Shown piece by piece: positions 24,938 to 32,664 of a DNA stretch of 34,341 nt. Origin of the DNA: Deltaproteobacteria bacterium (GTDB taxonomy: Bacteria; Desulfobacterota; Binatia; Binatales; Binataceae); NCBI GenBank assembly GCA_021801125.1, contig JAJYYI010000081.1:1-34341 (forward strand), in the 5' to 3' direction. A program made the position numbers and the translations under genes. The notes beneath the pieces were generated by a model. It was not told the DNA's origin and made no database searches. It saw only the letters and a list, made by a program, of their open reading frames with translations. Within the stretch, counting starts at the first letter, position 1; each line of letters opens with the position of its first letter.

Positions 24938-26590
24938 TTGATAGAAAAGATTCCACAGCCGGCCGTCGCTGCTACGCAAGACTCAAGCGTCCCGCCGTTG
25001 GTCGCGGCGATGATGCAGGCGGCGTTTTACGCAGATCCCTGCGCCGAAGTAGAGCTCAAGCAAACCCACATTTCCTACGTGTTTCTGGCCGGCGATTACG
25101 TATACAAGCTGAAAAAGCCCGTTCGCTTTCGCTTCATTGATTGCTCCAGGCTGGATCAACGCTGCCACTTCTGCCTGGAAGAAGTCCGCCTCAACTCGCG
25201 CCTGTCTCCGGAAGTCTATCTTGGAGTCTTTGCGATAATCAGGAGAGACGGCGGGTTCGCGCTCGGCCCGAAGGTTCAGGGAGAGCATCCCGAGGCGGTG
25301 GAATACGTGGTCGCGATGCGTCGCTTGCCGGAGAATCGGATGCTGGATCGGCTGGTCGCGGCCGGGGCGGTCGACCGGGCGAAGATCCGCGCGCTCGCCG
25401 CTAAAATCGCGGCGTTTCACGCAGCCGCTTCGACCGAACGGAGTTGGAACTACGGCAACGCACCGGAACTTTGGCGCGCGGTGACGGCGGATATCGCCGA
25501 GAGCGTTGGGTTCCTCGGCGACACGCTCGAGAAAGAACAACTCGCTGAAATCGACGCGTTTTGTCAGGCGTTTATCGGCTCTCATTGGAAGCATCTCAAT
25601 CGGCGAGCGCACGACGGCCGTGTGCGCGAAGGGCACGGTGACCTGCGCGCTGAGCACGTATGCATGCGCGATGACACCATCGACATAATCGACTGCGTCG
25701 AGTTCAACGCGCGACTGCGCTACGGTGACGTGGCCTCTGAGCTGGCGTTTCTCGCGATGGACCTCGAACGGCTGGGGGCACCGCTACTGGCGGACGAGCT
25801 AGTGGACAGCTACATGGCGGAATCGAGCGACGCGGATCTCGTGCAATTTATCCCCTTCTACAAATGTTACCGGGCGTATGTGCGAGGGAAAGTCGAGAGC
25901 TTGCGCAGCCGCGAATCGGAAGTCAGCGCCGTCCAGCGCGAACATGCCCGCACGCTTGCGCGCGGTTACTTCAACCTTGCATGCCGCTATGCCCGTCTGG
26001 GTTCGCCCGCATTGGTCGTCGTATGCGGGCTCGTCGGCACGGGAAAATCCACGCTCGTCCGGCTGCTGCAAAAGCGTTTAGGCTTCAAGGCGATCAGCTC
26101 CGACGAAGTCCGCAAGCGCCTCGCAGGCGTTTCCCCAAATCAGCGAATGATTTCCGCATACGGCGCCGGCATTTACTCCAGCAGCTTCTCGAAAGTGACA
26201 TACCAAACGATGATCGATGACGCCGAGAGAGTCTTGAGAGAAGGCGCGGGCGTAATCGTCGACGCGACGTTTAAGCGAGCGGCCGATAGGAGTGATATAA
26301 TGTCGTTGGCCGAACGCCTCAATGTGCCGGTGTTGTTTATTGAATGCGTCGCACCGAAGGAAGAGATTATGCAGAGGCTCGATCGTCGGAGCGAATCTCT
26401 AAACGAGACGTCCGATGCCACATTCGAGGTCTATCAAGCCCAGTCCCGAGAGTTCGAGCCGCTTATCGAAATCCCTAGTTCAAACCATCTGGTCGTTGAT
26501 AGTACTCGCGATCCCGCGAAGGTTGGCCGCGAGATAGAAAGTTCTCTGCAACGCCTCACACGCTTTCGTGCTTCCCCCCGAGCAAGATAA
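24938..26590 (+). CDS. Aminoglycoside phosphotransferase-like/P-loop kinase fusion (COG2187-COG0645)
   Basis: This two-domain protein, 550 residues, has the build of mycobacterial Rv2004c. The N-terminal half (about 20-340) is a kinase-fold domain with YVYKLKKPVRFRF (putative ATP-binding Lys), catalytic GHGDLRAEH (H233-G234-D235) and metal-binding IDCVEFN (251-257). The C-terminal half (about 355-540) is a P-loop kinase with Walker A GLVGTGKST (364-372), SSDEVRKRLAGV and IVDATFKRAADR. The natural substrate is unknown; despite its name there is no evidence for drug resistance. TTG 24938 has GGAG about eleven nt upstream. It follows the UspA-CBS gene by 40 nt. Confidence 0.9.
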   Translation: MIEKIPQPAVAATQDSSVPPLVAAMMQAAFYADPCAEVELKQTHISYVFLAGDYVYKLKKPVRFRFIDCSRLDQRCHFCLEEVRLNSRLSPEVYLGVFAIIRRDGGFALGPKVQGEHPEAVEYVVAMRRLPENRMLDRLVAAGAVDRAKIRALAAKIAAFHAAASTERSWNYGNAPELWRAVTADIAESVGFLGDTLEKEQLAEIDAFCQAFIGSHWKHLNRRAHDGRVREGHGDLRAEHVCMRDDTIDIIDCVEFNARLRYGDVASELAFLAMDLERLGAPLLADELVDSYMAESSDADLVQFIPFYKCYRAYVRGKVESLRSRESEVSAVQREHARTLARGYFNLACRYARLGSPALVVVCGLVGTGKSTLVRLLQKRLGFKAISSDEVRKRLAGVSPNQRMISAYGAGIYSSSFSKVTYQTMIDDAERVLREGAGVIVDATFKRAADRSDIMSLAERLNVPVLFIECVAPKEEIMQRLDRRSESLNETSDATFEVYQAQSREFEPLIEIPSSNHLVVDSTRDPAKVGREIESSLQRLTRFRASPRAR

Positions 26591-26733
26591 CGCCCGCCGC
26601 CGACCACTGATCGCCTTTGAGGGTTGCTCCGGCAGCAATCTTCTTCGCGCTGATAGGCGAGCTAAGAAGACACGCACCATCCCGGATCATTGGTCGAGGC
26701 TACCTTGGCGCTTGCGCAAAAAGGACAATTGGT

Positions 26734-27153
26734 ATGGACGACAAGGCGTTTGTGAACGCAGTTGCCGAGCGCGTCGATTGCGACGAACGACGCGCCGAAA
26801 CGTTGATTTTAGCGGTTTTCCAAGAATTGCGCGACCGGCTCACACCGCACGAAGCAGCGGACGTGGCAGCTCAACTACCGACTTCGCTCAAGATGCTGTG
26901 GAAGTCGTTCGACCGCCCGGACCGTCAGGTCAGGCGCGTTCATGAGCCGCGTTTTCTCGAAGAGGTCGCCCAAATGGCTGGATTGGAAGACGAGCGTCAG
27001 GCGGAACGCGCAGTTATAGTGGTTTTCACCGTTCTCCAGGAAGCCCTTGGCAGTCCCACAGGCACTGAGGGCGAAGCATGGCATGTTCTGAGCCAACTCC
27101 CCAGCGATCTGAAGCGGCTTTGGCTGAGGGCCGGAGAAGTTACCACCGAATAG
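26734..27153 (+). CDS. DUF2267 family protein
   Basis: This small cytoplasmic all-helical protein has 139 residues and two similar halves. Each carries the family pattern of F-hydrophobic-AERA-type helices, then V-x-LREAL-like and AAQLP-LKxLW elements: DERRAETLILAVFQELRDRL with AAQLPTSLKMLWKS, and DERQAERAVIVVFTVLQEAL with LSQLPSDLKRLW. The biochemical role is not established; in many genomes such genes lie beside Hsp20, Usp and CBS genes, as here. ATG 26734 has a modest AAGG ten nt upstream; the longer frame back to 26617 overlaps nothing but lacks family sequence. The 143-nt gap before it shows no clear promoter. Confidence 0.9.
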   Translation: MDDKAFVNAVAERVDCDERRAETLILAVFQELRDRLTPHEAADVAAQLPTSLKMLWKSFDRPDRQVRRVHEPRFLEEVAQMAGLEDERQAERAVIVVFTVLQEALGSPTGTEGEAWHVLSQLPSDLKRLWLRAGEVTTE

Positions 27154-27289
27154 CTTCGCCCGCGCACGACAGTTCTGGCGCGCAAGCGACGCCAGAGCAT
27201 CAAGCGCCTGGAAACGCCTACGTTACATCGTCACCGGGCCAACCAATGACGGTTGTGTGCCCCGCGCGAGTCACCGGGCATGGGCCGTC

Positions 27290-28549
27290 TCAATGAGCCA
27301 GCAGCCGCGACATCACCTTGAGCCCCAAATCCATCGCATCCCAAGCAAAGCCGGCATGAAAAGGCTCGCCATGCCCAAATCGCCACGGCGCGTAAACCCC
27401 GAGAACCTTCTTGCCCAGGCGCCACATAGGCGACACGCCCACTTTGTAATGGCTCGCGTCCTCAGTGGCTACGTCCACCGGATGCAACGGATCGCCCGTA
27501 TACTTGAGCGGAACCTGTGCAAACGTGGCCCGGTTGAGTTCCTCCATCACACACATGCTCATCGGTTCGAAGTTTAGTTCGGGTTTGCGTCCCCGAATCT
27601 CCGCTCCGATATGCTCGGCGGCGGCGTCACCCTGCAGCAGAGCCAGGAATGCCTGTTTAATCGGAAAATCGGTCGCATCCCCGACAGCGAAAATACGATC
27701 TTCTCCTTTAACCCGCCGACTGTCGGGCTCCACGTGTATAAAGCCCCGGTCGTCGCCGGGCAACGAGCGGTAAGTCTCCTTTGCTATGTAGGGCGGGAAC
27801 GACACCAGAAGATCGTATTTTCGTTTCTCGTTGTTCTGGTAATGGACCACACCGGGTTCCACGCCCACCACTACGAACCCGCTAAATCCGTGGATCCCTC
27901 GCTCCTCGAACTCCTGCTTCACGACCGTATTCAGGCGCGGGCCGAAAGCTTGTATATAGCTCGCTTCATACGTCGTCCATGTTATGTCGACGGCCTCGCG
28001 CCCACCCTCGCGGCGCAGCCATGTGTCGGTCATCAGCGCGATCTCATAGAGCGGTCCCGAGCAGCGATTGTTCGACGGGACGAGGAAGAGCAGGCGTTGA
28101 CGCTCGCCGTGCTTGGCCGCGTCCGCCATTCTTGCAAAAGCCTCGCGCAAACGTAGCATCTCCTCAGGCGTCCACACCGTCACCGCATGCTCAGCGAGGC
28201 CCGGAATTTCGCTGGGGCGCATGTCCGCGCCGGTTGCGATCACGAGGTAGTCATATTCGATCTCTTGACCCCTCAGATGTACTCGGTGGGGCTGCGGCTC
28301 GACACCCACTACACCAGACTCCACAAAATGGATTTTCTTGCGCTGAACCGCGTGCTTCAGCGGCAGCTTGAAACTCTCAGGATCATGACCAAAGGGAATA
28401 TAAATCGTGTTTGGCTTGAAGAGAAAGTAATTCCGTTCGGAAACCAAGGTCAGGTCGACATCCTCCCCAAGCTTGTGGCGCAAATAGAAAGTTGCCTCGA
28501 GTCCGCCAAACCCTGCACCAAGTACGACAATTCGCGCTCGCGCGCTCAT
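27290..28549 (-). CDS. NAD(P)/FAD-dependent oxidoreductase, sulfide:quinone oxidoreductase-like
   Basis: This flavoprotein belongs to the SQR/flavocytochrome c sulfide dehydrogenase/NDH-2 superfamily, 419 residues. The FAD-binding Rossmann start is IVVLGAGFGGLEATFYL (7-23), the second glycine motif region LVIATGADMRPSEIPG, and the FAD-ribityl motif RIFAVGDATDFPIKQ. Cys163 (NNRCSGPLYE) and Cys333 (SMCVMEELNRATF) are placed like the redox cysteines of SQRs (160 and 356 in Acidithiobacillus SQR), although the context of the second is unusual. The start is ATG 28549 with GGAG seven nt upstream; an upstream frame to 28585 lacks one. It lies 151 nt after the CBS gene in the same direction. Quinone reduction during respiratory stress is inferred. 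Confidence 0.85.
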   Translation of the reverse strand: MSARARIVVLGAGFGGLEATFYLRHKLGEDVDLTLVSERNYFLFKPNTIYIPFGHDPESFKLPLKHAVQRKKIHFVESGVVGVEPQPHRVHLRGQEIEYDYLVIATGADMRPSEIPGLAEHAVTVWTPEEMLRLREAFARMADAAKHGERQRLLFLVPSNNRCSGPLYEIALMTDTWLRREGGREAVDITWTTYEASYIQAFGPRLNTVVKQEFEERGIHGFSGFVVVGVEPGVVHYQNNEKRKYDLLVSFPPYIAKETYRSLPGDDRGFIHVEPDSRRVKGEDRIFAVGDATDFPIKQAFLALLQGDAAAEHIGAEIRGRKPELNFEPMSMCVMEELNRATFAQVPLKYTGDPLHPVDVATEDASHYKVGVSPMWRLGKKVLGVYAPWRFGHGEPFHAGFAWDAMDLGLKVMSRLLAH

Positions 28550-28700
28550 GAAACATCTCCTTCGCGTCACCAGCAGGCGCGCCAACCCTTTACGCGCTCT
28601 AATGCGCGCGCCTGCGCACGCTCGCCATGTTAAAAATCAACCTGCCTCGGGTGCTCTGCAAGACCCGCATGACCGTCCTGTTGGGTCGCTCGCTTCGGCC

Positions 28701-29219
28701 TTAGATACGTCGAAGCCGCGCGCGGTGAGGTCCGGCAGGACCGGGCGTTTGATGACCGGTGCGCGGCTCGCACACTGAAGCCAGGGTTTCTGCCACATCC
28801 TCTGCAGTGACCTCGGCGCGGGTGCCGCTCATCTTTTCACGATGCGCTTCACGCGCGACGTCATTGAGCGACAGGAGACCGATGAGGCGTCCGCTTCGGT
28901 CAAGGACGGGGCGCCGCCTGATCCGGTTATCGCGCATCAGCGCGTCGGCGTGATCGATGCCGTCGCCTTCATGACAAGCGATCACCTTGCGCGCCATTGC
29001 CTCCGACACAGGAATGGCCCAGAGCGCTTTGCCCTGGGTGTATGCGGCCATCGCAACGTCGCGGTCGGTGACCATGCCGACAACAGCGCCGTCGCCGTCC
29101 GTGCTCATCACCGGAACACAGCCGCAGTCGCCCTCCCACATCATCTGTGCGGCTCGGTTGAGGTTATCGGCGGTAGTGCACGTCTTCACCTTGCGTGTCA
29201 TCAATTGCTCGACCTTCAC
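28701..29219 (-). CDS. CBS-domain pair protein (Hrp1-like)
   Basis: This stand-alone Bateman module has 172 residues. CBS1 (about 5-60) contains VEQLMTRKVKTCTTADNL and VGMVTDRDVAMAA; CBS2 (about 72-125) contains VSEAMARKVIACHEGD and IGLLSLNDVAREA. The build resembles Hrp1 (Rv2626c) of the DosR regulon. A Cys pair (C32, C34) sits within CBS1 (EGDCGCVPV). The tail after residue 130 is Pro/Arg-rich and disordered. The start is GTG 29219, seven nt after GAGGAGGG; the longer frame to 29285 is unlikely. It follows hsp20 by 62 nt and probably shares its transcript. Ligand (adenine nucleotide) inferred from family. Confidence 0.92.
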   Translation of the reverse strand: MKVEQLMTRKVKTCTTADNLNRAAQMMWEGDCGCVPVMSTDGDGAVVGMVTDRDVAMAAYTQGKALWAIPVSEAMARKVIACHEGDGIDHADALMRDNRIRRRPVLDRSGRLIGLLSLNDVAREAHREKMSGTRAEVTAEDVAETLASVCEPRTGHQTPGPAGPHRARLRRI

Positions 29220-29281
29220 TTTGCGCCCTCCTCGACACGCCGCATCGTGATCGCGGCGACCCCTTGAAGAGTCTGCGATAA

Positions 29282-29809
29282 TCACTCAGCCTTGGGCCTC
29301 TTCTCTGCGGCGAGCTTCTTCTGCTCCTGACTGTCAAGTTGAATCTTGACTTCTTTAGGCGCCACCTCCTTGGGCATCTGGGCGGAAAGCTCCAACACAC
29401 CGTCGTGGTAAGTGGCTTTCAGATCCTCCGCCTTGATTCCCTCAGGCAGCGATATCGCGCGCTCAAACGCTCCGTAGCGGATCTCGCGCCGGAAGAAGTC
29501 CGCCTTTTTGCTTTCACGCCTCTCCTCGCGCTGTCCTCTGATCGTCAGCACGTCGCCGACGACTTTGATTTCCAGGTCCTTGGGATCAATGCCCGGCAGA
29601 TCGGTGCGCACGATGAATTTGCCGCCTTCCACGAACGACTCTATAGCCGGCCGCGTGGGGGCAAGCTCGCGCTCTCCGAAAAACTCGCGGTCGAAAGGAA
29701 ACCGGCTAAACCAATCACGCGCAAAGCCGAAGCGATCAAACAGGTCTTCGATCTCGCCGCGAAAGCGATCCAGTTCCTTCGAAGGTCTCCATCTCTCCGG
29801 AAGTGCCAT
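29282..29809 (-). CDS. Small heat-shock protein Hsp20 (second copy)
   Basis: This is a second holdase chaperone, 175 residues, clearly divergent from the one at 22659. An aromatic/charged N-terminal arm (FDRFGFARDWFSRFPFDREFF) leads to the alpha-crystallin domain (about 55-150) with RTDLPGIDPKDLEIKVVGDVLTIRGQREE and ATYHDGVLELSAQMP. The end is Lys/Glu-rich, with only a weak I/V-x-I motif. ATG 29809 has AGGAGGAG eight nt upstream; GTG 29818 overlaps that site and is less likely. It begins 42 nt after the hydrolase-PRT stop and precedes the CBS gene, so it sits mid-operon. Two different Hsp20s in one block suggests hetero-oligomers or distinct triggers. Confidence 0.94.
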   Translation of the reverse strand: MALPERWRPSKELDRFRGEIEDLFDRFGFARDWFSRFPFDREFFGERELAPTRPAIESFVEGGKFIVRTDLPGIDPKDLEIKVVGDVLTIRGQREERRESKKADFFRREIRYGAFERAISLPEGIKAEDLKATYHDGVLELSAQMPKEVAPKEVKIQLDSQEQKKLAAEKRPKAE

Positions 29810-29851
29810 TTTCGTCACTCCTCCTGATTTTTTTATTTTATGGGCGTAGTC

Positions 29852-31165
29852 TCAAACGTGTGCCTCGGCGAGCTGCTCCACGCACAAAAGGTGTCGAACT
29901 TCATCGTCGGTCACCTGATGGAAATCGCGATAAAACTGGCTGACTGCGTAAAAGACCAACGGGGTTTCGAGGCAGACGATTTCGTTTGCCTCGGCCCGCA
30001 GCGCCTCAAGCGTCTCGGCGGGCGCGACGGGAATCGCCAGGATCACACGCTTGGGGTGAGCGCGACGCACTCCGCGCAAAGCGGCCCTGATTGACGAACC
30101 CGTGGCGATGCCGTCGTCCACCACAATCACCGTTTTCCCTTCGAGCGGGATTTTGGGACGGCCGCCGTGATAGGCAATGTCGCGCCGCCGCACTTCTTGG
30201 ATCTGCCGGGAGATCTCCGCCTCGATGTACTCGCTCGAGATTCCGAGGCTCTCGATCATGTCTTGGTTAAAGATGGCGCGCGGCTGGTCTCCGTCAACGA
30301 CCGCGCCTATCCCCAACTCCGGCTGACCTGGGGCTCCAAGCTTTCTCACCACTACCACGTCGAGCGGTGCGCCGAGCCGATCGGCAACCACGCGGGCCAC
30401 GGGTAGACCCCCTCGCGGAACGCCGAGCACGACAACGTCGGGGCCTTTGTAGGACGAGAGCCGGGCGGCCAACAGATGACCGGCCTCTTCGCGTGTGGAA
30501 TAGACCAAGGGATCCATTTTCGCTTTTTCCGCCGTGTGTCGCGGCGTCAAGTGGCGCTTAAACCAGCCTGAGGCAAGGTCGGCGACTTGTTCCAACGCGC
30601 CTGGTTCCTCGAACAGATGCGTCGCGCCGGGCACGATTTCCAGCGACTTTTCGCATCGCAGAAACGTGTACGCCCGTTCGTTCAGCTCGATTACGCCGTA
30701 ATCGGCGCCGCCGACAATCACCAGGGTCGGCGCTCGAACATTGCCGAGGTGACGCAAGGCAAGGTCCGGACGGCCACCGCGCGAGACAACCGCGGCGATC
30801 TCCACCCGGTAAGCCGCGGCCGTCAACGCGGCGGCGGCGCCAGTGCTGGCGCCGAAATAGCCGATAGGAAGGTCGTCAGCGATATGCTTTTCGACCCATT
30901 GGGTCGCGTCCAAAAGGCGATGCGCAAGAAAGTCGACATCAAACACGTTGTCGCGGTCAGACGCTTCGTCCCGCGTCAGAAGGTCAAATAGTAGGGTTCC
31001 GATACCTGAGCGTTGCAGGACTTCCGCAACCATCTGGTTTCGCGGACTCATTCTGCTGCTTCCGCTACCATGCGCGAACAGGACCAGGCCGCTTGCTAAC
31101 CGCGGAGTTGTCAACTCGCCGTCCAGCCGGACGGCATCTGAAGGGATAGAAACCGCTTGCCTCAT
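29852..31165 (-). CDS. Alpha/beta hydrolase fused to a phosphoribosyltransferase
   Basis: This is a two-domain protein, 437 residues. The N-terminal dienelactone hydrolase-like domain (1-208) has oxyanion FAHGSGSSR, nucleophile elbow GASTGA (Ser107), Asp155 in GGADYG and His183 in GATHLFEE, so a full triad. The C-terminal PRT domain (217-437) has GVPRGGLPVA, VRKLGAPGQPELGIGAV and the PRPP-binding motif VIVVDDGIATGSS (D350, D351). Similar modules occur together in mycobacterial Rv0571c, often with the PRT first; here the hydrolase leads. Met217 could be an internal start for the PRT alone. ATG 31165 follows GAGG. It is the first gene of a probable operon with hsp20 and the CBS gene, under a sigma-54-like promoter. 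Substrates unknown. Confidence 0.92.
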   Translation of the reverse strand: MRQAVSIPSDAVRLDGELTTPRLASGLVLFAHGSGSSRMSPRNQMVAEVLQRSGIGTLLFDLLTRDEASDRDNVFDVDFLAHRLLDATQWVEKHIADDLPIGYFGASTGAAAALTAAAYRVEIAAVVSRGGRPDLALRHLGNVRAPTLVIVGGADYGVIELNERAYTFLRCEKSLEIVPGATHLFEEPGALEQVADLASGWFKRHLTPRHTAEKAKMDPLVYSTREEAGHLLAARLSSYKGPDVVVLGVPRGGLPVARVVADRLGAPLDVVVVRKLGAPGQPELGIGAVVDGDQPRAIFNQDMIESLGISSEYIEAEISRQIQEVRRRDIAYHGGRPKIPLEGKTVIVVDDGIATGSSIRAALRGVRRAHPKRVILAIPVAPAETLEALRAEANEIVCLETPLVFYAVSQFYRDFHQVTDDEVRHLLCVEQLAEAHV

Positions 31166-31212
31166 GCGTTACCTCGCCCGTCTTCCTCGCCTTCTCCCTC
31201 TAAGCAAGGTTG

Positions 31213-31228
31213 AGCATCACGCGTGCCA
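31213..31228 (-). promoter_or_regulatory. Sigma-54-like promoter before hydrolase-PRT operon
   Basis: On the minus strand TGGCACG-CGTG-ATGCT matches 11 of 12 fixed positions of TGGCACG-N4-TTGCW. GG is at 31227-31226 and GC at 31215-31214. The implied start near 31202 gives a leader of about 37 nt to the ATG at 31165, with GAGG in place. Confidence 0.65.
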
Positions 31229-31358
31229 TGTTTTCGGAAATCGCAGCGTTAGTCCGACCGGTCCGGTCTCGCGAGATCTTCGACGACCCGGATGATCCGG
31301 TGGCCAAAGTGTTTCGGCGCCGGCTGCACCCAGAGGAAACAACGATGTATCGTCTTTA

Positions 31359-31377
31359 CTGATGCAAATAGCATCAG
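31359..31377. repeat. Dyad CTGATGC-N5-GCATCAG
   Basis: A perfect 7-bp inverted repeat with 5-nt spacer AAATA is centred about 166 nt upstream of the start implied for the hydrolase-PRT operon. It lies in the range of enhancer-binding sites, and would also fold as a hairpin. The role is inferred. Confidence 0.4.
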
Positions 31378-31473
31378 CACCCTGCGGCAAATCTACCCAC
31401 ACAGATTCGCCGGCTGGATAGCGCCGGGGGACCTGCCGCGGCCGCTTACCTTTCGGTCAAAGCTCCGAGGCGT

Positions 31474-31490
31474 CGGTATCACCGATACCG
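31474..31490. repeat. Dyad CGGTATC-N3-GATACCG
   Basis: A perfect 7-bp inverted repeat with a 3-nt centre (ACC), compact like a dimeric regulator operator, lies in DNA with no clear gene, about 280 nt upstream of the hydrolase-PRT promoter. Confidence 0.35.
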
Positions 31491-31985
31491 CGAAAGCCGG
31501 GCGAAGCCTGAACCCTGGGTCATTGGTCTGATACTGGGACTTCCACGCCCCAACGGCGATGACCGCGCAGCCCATCGCTCCCCCATACGCAAAGCATTCG
31601 GGGGTTAGGTCAGGCCATGGTTTCGCGGCGGCGTTATGGATGAATTCTCAAAAAGGAAAGGCGAACAAACCTCGGTTCAGCCGCGGATTGGCGTCTGTCG
31701 AATCCCCTCGCGCTGGCTCGTCGCGAGGCGAGGAGCGGTCCGAACTCTTTGCCAAATCCACCGAGAAAGCCGCGCTGCCGACGTCCGCAATATTCCGTCA
31801 TGGAGCGAGCCTTGTTCAATCTCAGGCATTGGGACCTTCCTCGGCCTCGAGGAACGCTGCCGGCGTGGAGCGCGACCTGCAATTATTCGGCGCCTTTGCG
31901 CCACTTCTATGGCAATACACACGCCCATTGGAGTTACACTCTACTTATCGAATAACGGGCCTCAGCCACGCGAAGTCTTAAGCTT

Positions 31986-32384
31986 TCAGGCAGCTCGACG
32001 TCTGTGCACGGGCGGCCGCGGCGACCGGCTGTGACGCCGCATAGCGAGCGTCCGGAAACGCGCGGCCTCCAGTCTCGCCAACAGGCACGAGGCGTCAAGC
32101 CCCAACAAATCGCAAATACTTTGGAACGCGAACAGGGCGTCCGGCTTGTGCGCTCTCGGGGCCGCATGAAACCAGCGGCTAACCTCCTCGAAGGCGTTGC
32201 GGCGAGTCGGCGAGGAACACTTCAGATTGGCCAGGTAGCACCTTATCGCGTCGTCCAGCACCGCCCACAAGAGCCGACGTTCTCCGTCGAGGACAAACGA
32301 CCGGCGTCTGATGAGATCGTTGTATTGCGAAGGCAGGATTGAACCAGTCGAATCCTCCGCTAAAACACCGGCAAATTCGTTCAT
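31986..32384 (-). CDS. Small helical protein of unknown function
   Basis: This is a 132-residue protein with no named family I can assign. Its core, GERRLLWAVLDDAIRCY (34-50) followed by FEEVSRWFHA (65-74) and FAFQSICDLLGLDASCLLARL (85-105), has a pattern I recall from small hypothetical proteins in delta-proteobacterium-like and metagenomic genomes (AVLEDAI-like helix, then FSFEnICe-LGLD-like helix). The tail (106-132) is very Arg-rich and may bind nucleic acid or be disordered. The start is ATG 32384 with a G-run ribosome binding site; the frame open to 32471 has none. It is divergent from groEL and has its own sigma-54-like promoter, so it probably belongs to the stress regulon. Confidence 0.7.
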   Translation of the reverse strand: MNEFAGVLAEDSTGSILPSQYNDLIRRRSFVLDGERRLLWAVLDDAIRCYLANLKCSSPTRRNAFEEVSRWFHAAPRAHKPDALFAFQSICDLLGLDASCLLARLEAARFRTLAMRRHSRSPRPPVHRRRAA

Positions 32385-32428
32385 GGTTGTGCCCCCCAGA
32401 AGTTGCGTCACTGGCAATGCTTGACACC

Positions 32429-32444
32429 AGCAAAACCCGGACCA
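32429..32444 (-). promoter_or_regulatory. Sigma-54-like promoter before the small unknown gene
   Basis: On the minus strand TGGTCCG-GGTT-TTGCT matches 10 of 12 fixed positions of TGGCACG-N4-TTGCW, with a perfect -12 half. GG is at 32443-32442, GC at 32431-32430. The implied start near 32418 leaves a 34-nt leader. Confidence 0.5.
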
Positions 32445-32498
32445 ACCGGAAGTTTTCCAAGGCTTAAGCAAATTTAATCAGAGTGGCCCTATTCGCAT

Positions 32499-32512
32499 CA
32501 GCAGCGCTGCTG
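32499..32512. promoter_or_regulatory. 14-bp perfect palindrome between divergent sigma-54-like promoters
   Basis: CAGCAGCGCTGCTG is fully self-complementary. Its centre (32505/32506) is about 84 nt upstream of the implied groEL start and about 88 nt upstream of the implied start of the small unknown gene. This is where a shared enhancer-binding protein site would be expected. A CTG/CAG-rich palindrome can also arise by chance. Confidence 0.45.
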
Positions 32513-32562
32513 CTATAGGACACAACGACGGCGCGCGCCCCCGCTTTGGGCCGCCCTCGGCA

Positions 32563-32578
32563 TGGCACAGGCCATGCT
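32563..32578 (+). promoter_or_regulatory. Sigma-54-like promoter before groEL
   Basis: TGGCACA-GGCC-ATGCT matches 10 of 12 fixed positions of TGGCACG-N4-TTGCW; GG at 32564-32565 and GC at 32576-32577. The implied start near 32589 rules out the GTG at 32587 and leaves about 76 nt to ATG 32665. No CIRCE element is present. Confidence 0.55.
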
Positions 32579-32664
32579 CATATCCTGTGTCGGATTCGAG
32601 TCACGCGCAAAAGCTGAAATTGCCACTAGGTTGCCAGGATAAATCGCCGGCCAGGGGATTGGAG

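Larger units (their letters stand above)
31166..31985. other. 820-nt region without a convincing gene
   Basis: Beyond the minus-strand sigma-54-like promoter, it holds two sharp dyads (31359-31377 and 31474-31490). Several overlapping frames of 60-140 codons exist on both strands, none with a good ribosome binding site or family resemblance. A degraded gene cannot be excluded: one plus-strand frame (31228-31612) reads plausibly but is broken by TGA and TAG near 31360-31368. Confidence 0.5.

Noticed and set aside
31228-31362. Small plus-strand frame starting MFSEIAALVRPVRSREIFDD, 44 codons
   Set aside because: No ribosome binding site, overlaps the minus-strand sigma-54-like promoter, and the frame is broken by TGA and TAG although it then continues to 31612. 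It could be a remnant, but nothing recognisable supports it.
31536-31553. DosR-box-like sequence GGGACTTCCACGCCCCAA
   Set aside because: Half-sites resemble the mycobacterial DosR box but the spacing is wrong and symmetry is poor; a single hit by chance is likely.
31559-31981. 140-codon plus-strand frame
   Set aside because: Overlapped by equally open frames on both strands; low-complexity Ser/Arg/Ala composition and no family resemblance.
32463-32494. Possible sigma-32 promoter (CTTAAG ... CCCTATT) upstream of groEL
   Set aside because: The spacer is longer than sigma-32 allows and both boxes are weak; the sigma-54-like element is a far better match.
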